Shown in pieces: positions 63,525-64,000 of a stretch of DNA of 64,000 bases. The notes under the pieces were generated by a model. The model was given only the letters and a program-made list of their open reading frames with translations. It was not told where the DNA came from and ran no database searches. The stretch covers positions 124,001 to 188,000 of the forward strand of contig NZ_BMZQ01000002.1 of the NCBI RefSeq assembly GCF_014652875.1. The letters are read 5' to 3'. A program made the position numbers and the translations under genes. Positions within the stretch are counted from its first letter, which is position 1. Every line of letters starts with the position of its first letter. This DNA comes from Tianweitania populi (GTDB taxonomy: Bacteria; Pseudomonadota; Alphaproteobacteria; Rhizobiales; Rhizobiaceae).

Positions 63525-64000
63525 TTAGCGCGGCGTTGCGCTCGGTAGAACAGCCGGCGCGATCTGCGTTTGGGACGGCGTCGTTGATGACGTTCCGGCC
63601 TGTGGGCCCGGCGCCGCCGTGCTTGCAGTCGTAGCGCCTTCGGGCATCTGATCGGTGCCAATCGGCTGCGGCAAAATCGAACCATCCGCTGCAGCAACCC
63701 GCCAGACCGTGTTGCCGGCGTCATCGGCAACCAGGAGTGCGCCCGTACCGTCAATGCCGACACCCACCGGACGCCCTTGCGCCTCGTCTCCTTGCAGGAA
63801 GCCGGTCACGAAATCCTGCGCCTTGCCGACCGGCTTGCCGTTTTCGAATGGCACGTAAACGACCTTGTAGCCGTTGAAAGCCGTGCGGTTCCAGCTGCCA
63901 TGTTCGCCGATAAACGCACCATTGGCGAAGGCGGCCGGCAGCGCCGAGTTCATGGAGAAGGTCATGCCCAGGGCCGCGACGTGACTGGACAGGGCGTAAT
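63525..64000 (-). CDS. PQQ-dependent sugar (sorbosone/aldose) dehydrogenase, C-terminal part
   Basis: Only the last 157 codons are present; the frame is open to the window edge. It matches the C-terminus of soluble-type PQQ aldose dehydrogenases: ALSSHVAALGMTFS at the edge, GAFIGEHGSWNRTAFNGYKVVYVPF, and VGVGIDGTGALLVADDAGNTVWRV (both shown in part). A Ser/Thr/Pro-rich tail of about 40 residues follows. Relatives oxidise glucose, sorbosone or other aldoses in the periplasm. It is convergent with ppk2. Confidence 0.85.
   Translation of the reverse strand, partial: YALSSHVAALGMTFSMNSALPAAFANGAFIGEHGSWNRTAFNGYKVVYVPFENGKPVGKAQDFVTGFLQGDEAQGRPVGVGIDGTGALLVADDAGNTVWRVAAADGSILPQPIGTDQMPEGATTASTAAPGPQAGTSSTTPSQTQIAPAVLPSATPR

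Overview
The window is about 61% GC and looks like the chromosome of a rhizobial alphaproteobacterium (order Hyphomicrobiales/Rhizobiales, probably near Phyllobacteriaceae or Rhizobiaceae). The evidence is a C4-type 5-aminolevulinate synthase (hemA), a DUF982 protein, the murA / DUF2948 / hisD / UPF0262 / phosphatase / infA / maf / yacG / tRNA-Phe gene order, a zwf-pgl-edd Entner-Doudoroff operon, and an acyl-CoA-type XRE regulator divergent from isocitrate lyase. I could not run a database search, so the genus is not assigned.

Layout. 0-6 kb: an AsmA-like fragment, a potFGHI-type polyamine ABC transporter and an EamA transporter. 6-10 kb: a ParDE-like toxin-antitoxin pair with a 12-codon leader ORF, then the glyoxylate-shunt regulator and aceA. 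10-16 kb: polyamine breakdown (glutamine-synthetase-like PuuA, FAD oxidase PuuB, aldehyde dehydrogenase), interrupted by a four-helix-bundle (S23/IVS) gene flanked by complementary short repeats. 16-21 kb: zwf-pgl-edd and proC. 21-28 kb: a surface-polysaccharide cluster (ligase/polymerase, GT2, GT4, WecG/TagA, DUF6492, flippase). 28-32 kb: a SAF-domain dehydrogenase, a DUF2442 unit, a GlxA-type AraC regulator and folD. 32-44.5 kb: a Wzz-like protein, galE, DUF982, a membrane glucose dehydrogenase split into two genes, rfbCBD, and two low-GC glycosyltransferase genes beside tRNA-Phe, one of them frameshifted. 44.5-50.5 kb: the conserved housekeeping run. 50.6-56 kb: tRNA-Thr, a HicBA-like pair, hemA with a FixK/FNR box, a TerB-like protein, an 830-base convergent gap holding repeats and a candidate structured RNA, an aminotransferase and mscL. 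56-64 kb: a symporter-fused hybrid histidine kinase with its LuxR response regulator, phoU, phoR, ppk2, and a cut-off sugar dehydrogenase.

The genes suggest a soil or plant-associated cell that imports polyamines and degrades them through gamma-glutamyl intermediates, oxidises glucose in the periplasm and through the Entner-Doudoroff route, uses acetate or fatty acids through the glyoxylate shunt (with an acetate-type two-component system nearby), and makes rhamnose- and galactose-containing surface glycans. The least ordinary features are the split glucose dehydrogenase, the coupled leader of the toxin-antitoxin operon, the candidate RNA at 53.8-54.2 kb, and the one-base frameshift in the two-domain glycosyltransferase.
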